Source of the DNA: Antedon mediterranea | Taxonomy: Eukaryota; Echinodermata; Crinoidea; Comatulida; Antedonidae | NCBI RefSeq assembly: GCF_964355755.1 | Contig: NC_092671.1 | Location: 9,311,001-9,375,000 of the forward strand | Length of the DNA stretch: 64,000 nucleotides | Direction: 5' to 3' | Shown here: piece after piece, positions 37,401-48,500 of the stretch | How positions within the stretch are numbered: position 1 is the first letter of the stretch | Layout: each line of letters starts with the position of its first letter | Notes under the pieces: generated by a model | Databases searched by the model: none | What the model was told of the DNA's origin: nothing | Seen by the model: only the letters and a program-made list of their open reading frames with translations | Made by a program: the position numbers and the translations under genes

Positions 37401-40400
37401 TTGGCATAGATTTGGAATTATCCTCCTTACCAGGCCAATCAACCCTCACATTTCCAAACTGACTAAAAGCAGCAACTAGGCCAGCTATTTAAGAAATTGA
37501 ATAAGAGTTTATTAGTCCATAACAATGTGGTTTAAGTAAAGTTCATTGAAATGAATGATTTTAAAATATTGCTAAAAATAGGGGAAAATGGAAAAAAAAA
37601 AATTCTTTAAAAAACCTACAGGATTTACTATTATCAGACATGTGAAATTGTATTTGCTTAATAATTTAAAACCTATTATAATATTATTAAAAAAATTAAA
37701 CTTTATTTGTTCCAAAACTAGAAGTACATGGAAAAATCGATTCACACAACAAAGCATACAGTATATAAAAAGTATGATAAAATCCGTTTATTAATATAAA
37801 ATATTTCATTATTTTAATTTATTAATTATACTCCATTGAGATCCAGTCACTGATACCAACAGCATTGTCATTTGTTCAGTAATTTGCCTTTGGATATATA
37901 TATAATTCTGTATAATTAACACTACCAAATGACTAATTATTAATAGCTCATTAATAACTAACAAAATCATTTACAGTGCATCAACATTTCAAATATGTAT
38001 TGTGCTTCTGCAAAGGTCCCAGAACGTATTAAAGAGTAACAAACACTAACAGAGTTGATCATATCACAACATGTTTTAAAAATGCACAAACCTATAGTTT
38101 CAATTTCATACTGTGTAGTAATGGGTTTTGTTTGTGTAAAGGTAAATAATCTGTATCTTGTATTATCGAAACAGTTTATGAGCGTAATTATGTTATGAAT
38201 TATATTATTACAGTGTGATAATATGTATAATTTTTTTTATCAGATTGAGTGGTTCAATTTTCACTATTTTAAGATCTACCGGATAAAATTTGATGAGGAT
38301 TTTTTAAGGTCAGAAACAGATGCAATTGTTAAGTATTTCCTGTTAGTTACTGATCTTGCAACTTTTCTAGGAATAGGGTCAATACTGATATAGATAATAA
38401 GTAAGTGATATAAATGATATACTATCATAATTTAAATTTATTTAAATTATTACAGAGTCGCACATCCTTTGATATTACTTTCACAGCACTTTTGTTACAG
38501 TGTCTAAGATCTAAACAATGTTAAAAAAGAGAGGATTTTTTTTCTTTTTATTTTGTGTTAATGATATGAATTCTTGCAAAAAATACTAATGGGCCAAATA
38601 AAATAAAATATAGAATTAATTATAATATGTATACATATTTTTATATACAAAGTATAAATCTAAATAAATGTCTAGATAAATGTATAGAACCAACTATGTT
38701 AATCATTGTATGATACAAGTCATGGTAACCTGATGCTTAGATAAAAATGTATGATTGCAATAACATGTATTGTAATCTTTTACGAGAACCTTACCTTCTG
38801 TAATATCCCATGGCACTCCTCCAATAAACACCTTACAGGAGTAGCTTGGATTCTTGCACTGTTTGGGTGGAAGTTGCCCAGTCCAGGCGAGCATTGGGTT
38901 ACATAAGGCTACAATTTAGAACATTACAACATCTTGGTCATTAATTTGAGGATTAATAATACTAATAGGCTAACTATATTGTCTCTTTCATTCTTACTTC
39001 TGTATGAACAAATTCAAATACATTTCCATGCAAGATTTTGGTAAACTAAAAAAGATAAAAATAATTATTGTGCAAAGATTCAGACAATTTTGTTACCTGC
39101 TGCATTTCTATTCATTCTTGCGAGTTTTTCAATTCCATATGGATCAGTTCCATGTCCCTTGGGAGAGTTTGTATTCTCCATTTGGAAGCTCATGGGAACT
39201 TGAGATGTGTTATAGTTGGGGATGTTATTGTTAATATAGTGCTGGGATGGATGCAGTTGTTTCTGTAGATTTGTTGCGATGGGGGCACTCATTGCAATTG
39301 GCATTTCTTGGCTCATAGTACAGGTACCAAGATGATTTGGAATGCTTGTACAGGTGGGTTGCTTTGGAATATTGCAATTCTGCTCAAGTTTGAGACTTTC
39401 CTGTAAAATATATTATAATTTTATAGCATTTTTTCACAACTTCACAAGACTGTACAAGAAAATGTTCCCTGTTCAATGTGATCTTTCACAGAGAAATATA
39501 CAGTTACAATTAATTCAATATTAACTTTATTTAAAAGTAATTGTTTTAAGTGTAATTTAACAAAACATAATATTAATTAATTAGTAGTTTATTGATATTA
39601 ATTATAATATAGGAAATGATTAAAGTTGATAAAACTACAAAGTATATTGTTTAAAAATTATAATAATAATATTTGAAATCTTACCATTTTCATCACAATT
39701 TCTTGCAAGCGGTTTATATGTAAATTGTTATTTCCCAAGCTATGTTCCGATCCCTCAGAGCCAACTCCACTTGTGTCTGAATCCGATGGACTCATGCATC
39801 TTGCACGATCCTGTTGGCTCAGTGGTGAGAAAGCAGAATCCCAAAGACTGGAAGTGTCACTTTGAGGACTGTTATGAGCACACTTTTTCTTGCACAAAAT
39901 GTCTGCTACCTCAGCATTACCAGCATCCGAAATTGATGAAAGTGAACCGTTTAAATAGCTATCAATCTTAGCCAGTGTCATCGCATCCTTTGGATTTGAA
40001 CATTGAGAGTAAGGGCTCCACATTGCTGAAGATAGCGGTGATTTTGGAATGTTAACATCATCACTTATTTGTGGTGGTGATTGCTGTATCAAAGCACTTG
40101 CCATAGTTGTCTGTTTTTGTTCAGAATGTTGAAGATCGTCTGATAAAATGTTGGTAATATTGCTTAGGAATGGAAGACAGCCAATTTCATTTAATTCACA
40201 TTGATCTGTAATATAAAAGAGAAAGGTTTCATAATGATGGTTGAACTTTTTAGCCAATTTACTTCACTTCAAACAACAATAATGAATGTGGCCTAGCTAG
40301 GAGGGCCTAGCTAGGGCCTACAATATTGGCAACTTTTACTTTACCTGGAATGTTAGATCGAAGTACAGAAGTGGCTTTTGAATCACTAACGATAGTGGTC

Positions 40401-42978
40401 GTTGTATCACTACAGCTTCCACAAACATTAACGTTAGGCCTAGCTAATGGCGACGAAAAATCTGAACTCCTTCGTCGGCCTGTTCCTACAGCTAGTTGTC
40501 GATCATCACACGTAACTGGTAGAGCAGTTTTGTCGGCTTCTTCCAGATTGTTGTCTGATGATGATGTTGTACCTCCAGTGCATACAGCAACAACAGGAGC
40601 AGAACGAAGATGTCTAGGTTTTGAATTACTTCTCAAAACGTCCACGGATTGTCCAGTCGGAGCTGCACTGTTTTGTGAAACTATTTGTTGTCGATAATAT
40701 AACTGATGTTGACGCTGTTTACCTGACCAGTGTTGATAGTCTTGTTCGATGGTCGACTTCTGTCTCTCTACAACAGCAGCAGAAGGTAGAGTTCTGCGTC
40801 GAAGGAAGTCGTCGGCCGCGGCTGCGGATTCGGTACAAGAATTTGCACTCAAATCGAGGTTGTTGCTCAGTAGAGAGTTAATGTCGTGAAAATAAACTTT
40901 ATTGCTACAGTTTTGAGATGCGCAGCAATTGTAAAGTTGACGATACTAAATAAACAAAATAAGGAGATAATTAGTTGCGTTTGGAAACAGTAACATCTGA
41001 AAACTGTGTGCAACACTGCTGGTAAATATTAACCAATCAGTGTACTTCACATAACTACAACTTATTAATATTCATTAGGATTATTCTATTTTTTGGTAGA
41101 AACATTTTAGAAACTGATACACCTGCGTTATCTGTTCATAAATAATGATTATAATATTACAACCACTATAATAATTTGAAGTAACATACAATGTACAAAT
41201 TCACATTATTTCCGGATTAATTTGGTAACTATTCATTTTGCAATTATTCATTAATGGAATAGTCCAAACTATAACTAAACTAACATTTTAAAATGATGGC
41301 GCACTATTCAAACTTTTTTTCTCATCGCGTGACTTTTTGCCGGTATACGAAAAAAAAAAAATACGAAATACGAAAATATAATGTAATACACATGATATAG
41401 GAAAAATAGAGTTAGGCCTAATTTTATGCTCATTATTTTTCGTCTAACCCCATAGCTAACGCATACGAAGCTAACTCCAGGGATGGTTATTATCTCAAGA
41501 GATAAATCAATTATTGCATGTTTTAAATCTAAATGTAAAAATCCGAAAGCGGTGAACGAATGTTAAACAATGGCTCGTTAAAAAGCAAAGTGACTTTCGG
41601 GAAATAATTGAGCTCCGCTCTCTTTTTTTTTTTCAATAAATGGCCGAACGTCTTCCCCTCCTGGGTACATTGAAAAGGAATCGGCCATCTGCAAACCAGG
41701 CTACTATTGATACCTTTTGAGAGAATAGGCAATTTTCGATTTTCGACGACTGACGACGCATTGAGGTGGTGTCGTCTGCCGTGGATTAGGGTGAGGAGGA
41801 AGCACGTCCAAAAATATGAACTAACTTGCTCATAGGCCGTCGAAATTAAACCAATCTCTAACTAGAAAGACACTCCGAGAGTGCATACCTCCGCCTACTG
41901 TAAAATTCTCCTACATAAGATTTCTCCGGTAAAAAAGAATTATTTTATATATATTTTTTTTTTATAAATATTTTATATATATTTGTCTCTGTCTTAATGT
42001 TGTTTGTGATTTAGGCTAATTTCACTACAAGTATGTGTATGCTAGTTTGGTGTAATGGTTATGTAACAAGCCTTTCAATTAACAATAGCTTCAGTTGACT
42101 AATCAAAGGAGTGAATTTGAAAAGAAATAGGTTTTTTAAACTACTCGCATCAAAAAAACGTGCACATTAAATCAAATTATGTTTTAAATTTACAAATCAC
42201 AAATTATACCTCTTGCCTTTTGTACAAAAATGAAGATTTTTGGACAAGTAGTTCTCGAGAAAATGCAATTTTAGTTTATTTGTTACTTTAAGACTGCTCG
42301 CCGGCTTTTGGGAAATTCTGTCCTATCTTTTAACACTAGCAGGTCTGAACAGTATACCGAAAAAGTGGTCCAGAATTGGGACCATGGTCCCAAATGGTCC
42401 CAAAATTTAATGGAATGGTCCTTGACCACACATATCTATCCGTAAATTCATTTTGGTAAAGATCTTGTAATTACTTTTTGAGTAATCCTGCTAACAAACA
42501 AACAAACACACGCTACCGATTACATATACCTCCTTGGCGGAGGTAAACTATGAGGTTCGATGACGGGAGAAAATAAATAAAATGAGTTTCTATATATGAC
42601 ATGACAAAATGTGCTTACACCGGATCCAAAATAATTTGCTTTGATTTTTAGTGTATAACATGACAGTTTGTGCTATTCTTTTCGTTAGGTGTGTCCTAGT
42701 GACAAAAAGCCACATTTTGGACATAACAAAATATCAAGAATGTCTATGATTTCAATCCTTTACAGCATTTTAGTGGCTGTTCGAGTAAATCTCCAATATG
42801 GGTCCAAATAGTTTTGCCTCTTAAACAATGACAGGGATCTGTGTAAAAATATCTAAGCGATCGAACTCGATTGAGCACACTGAGCATGCAGCAGCAATAA
42901 GCGCGGGTTAATACAAGCAAAGCCGGGGGAAAACAATCATGTCCTAAGCCTTACCATCATCTCTTGACGTGGATCCAT
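31458..42978 (-). CDS. CPEB1: CPEB1, cytoplasmic polyadenylation element-binding protein
   Basis: Ten coding exons give 763 aa: 42978-42955, 40945-40345, 40205-39685, 39400-39097, 38908-38795, 37484-37398, 33161-33037, 32849-32651, 32432-32338, 31679-31458. The family binds U-rich elements in mRNA 3' UTRs and controls poly(A) length and translation in oocytes and neurons. [15 protein letters not shown] near residue 30 matches the conserved N-terminal segment of vertebrate CPEB1, and [17 protein letters not shown] matches its Ser-rich region. RRM1 begins at about 508 ([14 protein letters not shown]), RRM2 at about 613 ([13 protein letters not shown]), and the C-terminal ZZ-type zinc-binding domain (about 698-740) keeps its Cys and His ligands. 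The first exon codes only eight residues (MDPRQEMM) before a 2 kb intron; it is inferred from frame, donor site and the conserved continuation. The stop codon overlaps an AATAAA. Intron 6, over 4 kb, carries a local duplication and a LINE. Confidence 0.93.
32163..32282 (-). mobile_element. tRNA-derived SINE in CPEB1 intron 9
   Basis: On the minus strand TAGCTTGGTGGTTATGATGC (A-box region) is followed by GGTCCAAGTCC (B-box-like). The element is bounded by an inverted GAGTGGAGTTGTA at both ends. The tRNA part is diverged and is not a functional gene. Confidence 0.55.
33199..33470. repeat. Intronic duplication, copy 1 (CPEB1 intron 6)
   Basis: These 272 bases recur almost unchanged at 34775-35044, in the same orientation, about 1.6 kb away. 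The visible differences are a few one- to three-base indels. The copy starts about 40 bases from the CPEB1 exon at 33161. A short piece just outside it (TGCAAATCAACATTTTCACA) recurs at about 33472, just past its end. Confidence 0.9.
34340..34470. repeat. Dispersed repeat family R, copy 2
   Basis: ACAGTATATGGCCCCTCCTT, GGGACATCCCTAATCAGAGG and ATTCAGGGAACACTTTGTTG match the family pattern of short GGGACA/TGTCCC blocks. The ends are decayed. Confidence 0.4.
34775..35044. repeat. Intronic duplication, copy 2 (CPEB1 intron 6)
   Basis: This is the near-identical partner of 33199-33470, running from TATTAAAGCGGTAGGCATAC to ATATAACAATGAATTA. It lacks three bases of copy 1 near its end and has one extra T in an internal T run. 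Intron 6 between CPEB1 exons 6 and 7 contains both copies. Confidence 0.9.
35071..35265. repeat. Dispersed repeat family R, copy 3
   Basis: It runs from ACAGTAAAACCCCTATTAAG through GGGGACACC and TGTCCC blocks to TCCTCTAATAGGGGTCTCCC. It is the best-preserved copy within CPEB1 intron 6. Confidence 0.55.
35284..36045 (-). mobile_element. 3' end of a non-LTR retrotransposon (LINE), reverse transcriptase C-terminal part
   Basis: On the minus strand an open frame of about 160 codons begins near 36010 without a start codon. It contains [28 protein letters not shown] and [18 protein letters not shown], then [13 protein letters not shown] before its stop. These are typical of the region after the reverse transcriptase domain in CR1/Jockey/RTE-like LINEs. 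The 3' UTR ends with GGGGATAATAAAGTTTTAAT and a tandem AATTG tail (35285-35307 on the plus strand). It is 5'-truncated, as is usual. The family cannot be fixed from this fragment. Confidence 0.8.
35496..35542. repeat. Perfect 47-base palindrome at the LINE stop codon
   Basis: Two 23-base arms that begin ATACGATTATATAATGAATG are separated by one base. One arm is the last coding stretch of the LINE frame (AIRLYNE and stop), so the 3' UTR begins with an inverted copy of the final codons. Confidence 0.85.
36916..36953. repeat. Perfect hairpin in CPEB1 intron 6
   Basis: ATCCTCTATATGTGCT, a six-base loop and its exact reverse complement form a 38-base hairpin. The motif GTGCTTTGATC also occurs twice in direct order around it. 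It could be a small fold-back insertion; the stem is short for a microRNA precursor. Confidence 0.6.
41885..42548. repeat. Possible interspersed repeat in CPEB1 intron 1
   Basis: The segment opens near GCATACCTCCGCC and ends CTCCTTGGCGGAGGTAAA, preceded by a tandem CAAACAAACAAACA stretch. The edges share inverted ACCTCCGCC/GGCGGAGGT. Inside, GGTCCCAAATGGTCCCAAA is a short direct repeat. I recognise the style of ending from common animal repeats but cannot name the family. Confidence 0.35.
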
Positions 42979-44389
42979 TGCAAACGCAGCGGCGTGGTTG
43001 CAACAGTTCTTTCGAAATAATGACTATATAGGGGCTACAAAAATAATCCTTGTCAACGATGGCTTATTCAACGCACAAATGTAATGTTTTGAAACTCGCT
43101 CCAGCCGTAATAATGTTCTTGTGAGTGGAATCACTCATGTATACCTAATGAATATCAGTGTGTCTTTTGTTATTCAAAGTGTACACGTTAAACACCTGGT
43201 TGACCATTACGTTACAATTCGATCTTGATGTTTCTTCAAATGATTACGTAACTCTGTATTTGTTTAATCGCGGTGGTGGTTATTTCCTCGCATTTACAAT
43301 CGAAATACTAGTAAAGTTACGTTAATATTGTATACCTGTTTTTAGAAATACTAATTATAAAACTAAAACAAATATAATTATTATAAACGCTAGTCATTAT
43401 ACATTTTTATGTATTCAATTAGATTTTTTTAAACCATCTGAACATGTGCAGGTTCTGAGATTTTTAAAATGTAAAAGGTCAATTTCCGGTCAACTAACGG
43501 TGTATATTATTACACTTTTGTGACTATCAATTATTGCCCAAATACATCGAAATAAAATAGAAACAGACTCTATGTGTTTCTACGCGGTTTTCCGCTTAGT
43601 AATACTGTCAGTGTAAATTTGAACGGTCTTATATTATACTCAGACGATCGTCGAAGAACCAAAGTTGTGTGACGATATAGAGGGCGCCCTTAAATAAAAA
43701 CACAGAATTGTTGCGCGAGCAGGATAATAAATATTTCAATAAAATAACTATTTTCAATATTTCAACAATCAGAATTAAAATAAACAAATAATATCATCTG
43801 TTTGCAGATGGTAAAACTGTGACTACTTAATTGTTTTGTTTTCTTTTTATTCATTTTTTGAAAATGGAAAGTAATTTATCTTTATAAATTATAAAAATCA
43901 TGGAGGTATTCTAATTTCTTTGGCGAGTGAAAAAATGGCACAAATATCTATATGTGTACCACGTGACACTAATATTCAATAAAAACGTCACAAAATTAAA
44001 GTTCAATATAAGTTACTCATCTGTCTATGATGTCTATGATGTATTTAATATGACTCAATCTCAATCTCAAAATATTACAGTATTAGAAATAATTGATATT
44101 AATAATTTATTATTCTTCTGTATATTCTTTTAAATATATAATAATAATACAATGTTTATAAGCACTTTACACCAAAAAATGATCCATAAAATATCCTAAA
44201 ATAATAATGTTTTAAAAATTCATCGATAAAATATTTAAACTACTGTTGTAAAGGAACCATGAAAAAATTTATCCACAAAAATGGAGCTACATTATGTGTT
44301 GCAATATCTGCAGTAGCACAGTCATTTGTGACAGCCGGCCATATTGAGTGGACACATTCCCATGAAACAAAAGATGGGCAATGTTTAAA

Positions 44390-44470
44390 CACTACGACCA
44401 TCCCTTATTCGAGAGCACATTGGTGGGTCCCAAAGTAGTCCCCTTAATATGCGTTCTACTTTATACAATT
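44390..44470. repeat. Dispersed repeat family R, copy 4 (fragment)
   Basis: It contains TTCGAGAGCACATTGGTGGG, then TCCCAAAGTAGTCCCCTTAA and a TTCTACTTTA end, the reverse orientation of the family. The upstream 44140-44280 sequence is also related to 45176-45260, so a longer composite repeat may be present twice. Confidence 0.4.
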
Positions 44471-44582
44471 TACATTATACTATAACATGTTACATCAATT
44501 TTATGGCAATATGATTGCAGTTGATATGCTGGTCAATTGACTCAATTCTTCCAATACAGACTGAATCATATTCTAATTGGCC

Positions 44583-44830
44583 TACTGCTTATTTCTTCTT
44601 CCCATACATAAAGTAGAGATTATCATTTTGTCATACTCCTTAATTCTTCTTCACATACAGACAGTAGTCTATTATTATCTCATACTGCTTTATTCTTCTT
44701 CACATACAGACAGCAGATTATCATTTTTCCATACTGCTTTATTCTTCTTCACATACAGACAGCAGTCCATCATTTTCTGATAGTGCTAAATTCTTTATCA
44801 CATACATACAGCAGATTATCATTTTCTCAT
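44583..44830. repeat. Minisatellite of about 49 bp, five units
   Basis: Units starting at 44583, 44634, 44683, 44732 and 44781 share TACTGCTTTATTCTTCTTCA, CATACAGACAGCAG and ATTATCATTTTCTCA. Spacing is 49-51 bases. The open frames within it are repeat by-products. Confidence 0.85.
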
Positions 44831-45329
44831 ACTAGTTATTTATATACATACTAGGGGTTATTTTTGCTTTTACTTAATGGTTATTTTAATTTAATGAGTT
44901 CTTGAATTGTGTTACATAAACATTTATTCCGGTCAATAACCTCTATTAAAACAGCTTTCTCCAATGACGGAAATAACTCTAGAATCACAGACTGGAAATC
45001 TGTCAAAGAAAAAAAACTATACTGTTAGTTCGGTATATAATAATAATAATGATAGTCTTATATTATGTTATTGTTGTATTTTGTGTATTGTATCTGTTCT
45101 GAAGGTCCCAAATGATCAGCAATTACTGGATGGATCACCCTCATTAAATATGGTTCAAATAAAAATAAATAAAATTTAGCGCTATAATACATTGTTTCTA
45201 AGTACACAAAAATGATCTATAAAATATTTTAAAATAATTCTCAAAAAATGAAAAGAGGAACCATTTACATGGCTCTCCAGCACTTTAAAGCTCCCATATG
45301 AGAGCTTGTCGGAACAGTATTCAGCTCGA

Positions 45330-45513
45330 TTGAAAACCACTCCTTTTGAACGGTCTTATTCAGGGAGTACCCCTTCTCTAGGAACTCCTCTGTTAAGAGG
45401 GATATTTTCCAGTGAAACAAACGAGGGGAAATATATTTTTCTGTGAACACCTATTCAAAGGGAGCCTTGTTTGATCCCAAATGTGTCCCTTTAATAGAGG
45501 TTCTACTTAATTC
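45330..45513. repeat. Dispersed repeat family R, copy 5
   Basis: In reverse orientation it ends with GTGTCCCTTTAATAGAGGTT followed by CTACTT, matching the terminal repeat of the copy at 49594. It lies just after the ADAM10-like stop codon, so it is probably within that gene's 3' UTR. Confidence 0.5.
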
Positions 45514-45517
45514 AACT

Positions 45518-48500
45518 TTACGAACCTGCGTCATCCTGAAGTGACTCATGAACAGTTTCTGTATTCAACTTTTCTAAAGGTATTTCGCAAATTTTTTCTC
45601 TGACAGGTCTTCTTGGCCGACACGCTAAAATACGAATTAACAATACTAGAATGCACAGGCTAAGAATCAAAACAAAGCCATAGTACCTACAGAGACAAGA
45701 GAAACATAAATAAATAGTTTGTTAATTGAACTTGAATTGCTATTCTCTATAATACTTGTATTATAATCAGTTATCTCACCAATTTACAATACACCATTGT
45801 AGAAAAGATAAAGCTCCTTGATTGGTGAAAAGTTCTTTCAACCTATTGAGGGCGCTATCACTATCAACCATGATGCAAGCCCCTAATGTGTCACAATAAC
45901 CTGAAAAAAAAAACAAGGCATTTGTTTCATATGATTAATAAATATAATATAAAATATATAATAAAAAGTATTCAGATTTGCAATAAAATATTATCATTAT
46001 CATCATTTACAAAATAAATAAGTTTTATATTAATATTACCTTCATAATTGTTACAAACTCGTCCAGCAGGCTTCAGAAGTAATTCACCATTTTGATGGAA
46101 GAGTCCTAGAGTAGCAGCTGGAATGCACCCACCCACATCCTATTAAAAATGAATGATAACACTGATATGATGTGGTTTGGTGATCAACTTCTTTATGAAG
46201 CAAGGAAAAGAAATTAAACCTCATCAAGATGAGTCAAGTTGACAATTGTTATATTATGTAGTGACCCTGTTTCTTATGGATGTTTTGTGAATAAACATTT
46301 TTAATTTTTATTATTAATATTTTGCTTTTAATTATAACTTAGCCAATATGACACCTAGTCATTGCAATGTACACTTGTTTATGTATAATATGATGGGAAT
46401 TATTAATTCTCACTAACATAGCTACTTACTAAACATACTACAGTTTTTTTTTGATAATAGGGAGGATACTAATGCTCTGTCTACATAATCAAACTTTATG
46501 TGACAAAACATTTGATGTTTTTATATCACTACCATATTTGGGATTATCACTACCATATTTGGGCACATCACACACTTGTTGTCAAACTAGTTTGATAGTG
46601 TAGACACAGATTTATGTTATGAAAATTATAACAACAAATATGACGATCTATATTATTTTGGTTATTACCCACCTGACAGCATATTTTACATTTATCTTCA
46701 ATTTTGTCTTCACAAGTACATTTCTGAAGTCCTAAATCCATACATATACTGACCATACATTGTCCACCTTGACACCGTTTAGTCCCCTGATCACAGGAAG
46801 AACCATTTGCTAGCATATCTGAGTTCGGACATTTACTGCTAATACCTGTTTTCACAGGTAAGGAAACAAAAACACAGTAGGCCTGCCTATCATCGGCTAT
46901 TTTTTTCCCCCAAATGCTGTATTGCTGATACAGGTGGCAGTCCCAACAATTTAATATTCAAATTATTGACATGCTACTATTTTATTGATTCCACTAATGG
47001 ATGTGTACTAGTTCATTTGTTTCCTAGTAATAGTAGCTTTTACTTTGCATAAGAGGATATGAACACCTTGATGGTAACTTGCACTCCGAGTGTGACTGGC
47101 AGATAACATTGGACACGACTGGTACAATCTGACATTCATTTGTACAACAAGGTGAAACCAATGGGCTTTGAAAACAATAAAATAATATTATTATACTATA
47201 ACTATGCAATTACCTAATGGCTCTTAAACCTCATTATGGATTTGAATGATACTTTAAAAATGTAATTGGAAATAATAATACAACATTAATCATTCCCATT
47301 CTGATCTCCGTAATAATGATACTGTTTGATAAATATTCGTACCACAATGTTATAATTTACATGACTGCAGTAAGTCTATTACATGTGTTGCTACATGAAT
47401 AATTAACTAACTTAGAAAAGAGTACATAAACAGGGGCATGGATAGACAGTTTGTTAAACATGTGCTAATGTTTTAATTTTAATCAGATTTACTAATACTA
47501 TACTTCATATATAGGCAAGCCCAGATTCATACTTAACATGGGGAATGAGTTGTTAGGTCAATGCACTTTATGTGATAGACTTGCCCTATAACCAACTTCT
47601 TCATATGTTTAAATAAGTGTGCATTTATTTTTTACCTACACACGTAACCTAAGTCCCTGTGAATCATGCAACCTGAATCATTCCCCACACCTCCTGGAGG
47701 TGTACAGCAAGAATCAATTTCAATGCACTGAAGAACCCCTCCACAATCACATTCCTCCTCATCCTCTACCAAGCCGTTACCACACCATCCCTTATCAGAA
47801 GCTAATAAAATTAACAAAAAGTATTCCTTACAATGGATCAATTATGATCAATACAGTACAATGAAATATTTGAAGAAAACAAATTAATTTCAATGCTTAC
47901 ATATTAAACAAGTTCCTTTAGTTACAATAACAGGTGCAATAGCTTCTTTTGAACATGGGGAAAATTGACTATTGTGTGCTTGGTTACCATCAGTTGCCAG
48001 AGATGACATGATAAAATCACCCAATGTTCCACCAGGGCTACATTCAAGCGTATCTGGGTCATGCTGCAAATGAGATAAAGAAACAAACAACAGCCAAAAA
48101 TATTATTCGGGAATCACAACAAAAGTACTATAACCAAAATAAAGCAGATACTATTGGTGTAAGGTATCAATTTTTAAAAGAAAATTGAAATAGTGCAAAG
48201 AGCTTGTATGAATCTATATTTTCTCTGAAGTTATATTTTCAACTTTATATTATAAGGCACTGGGTAACTATACTTACTGAGCTACCAAAACTATGGGCCA
48301 GCTCATGAACCATTGTCAGTGTGGTCACTTCTCTGGGTTGTTTCTTACCATAATTATTCAACGTCATAATTCCCGTGTTTAAACTGATCTCCGTGTCTTC
48401 ATAAATCAGTCTACTTTCGCATATTCCTGCAATTGAGCAATTTAAAAAGAATTTTCACTCAATTTTGTACCCAGACTTCACAGGACTCTAAAACGTCATA

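Larger units (their letters stand above)
42979..45517. other. Non-coding region upstream of CPEB1 and downstream of the ADAM10-like gene
   Basis: No supported exon lies here. The CPEB1 5' UTR and promoter are expected at the low-coordinate end. A half copy of MITE family C may lie at about 43560-43630. The region also has a 49 bp minisatellite (44583-44830) and two copies of repeat family R (44390-44470, 45330-45513). Confidence 0.5.

Noticed and set aside
40326-40881. Plus-strand open frames of 123 and 86 codons
   Set aside because: They are antisense to the second CPEB1 coding exon, which has a conserved protein, splice sites and correct phases.
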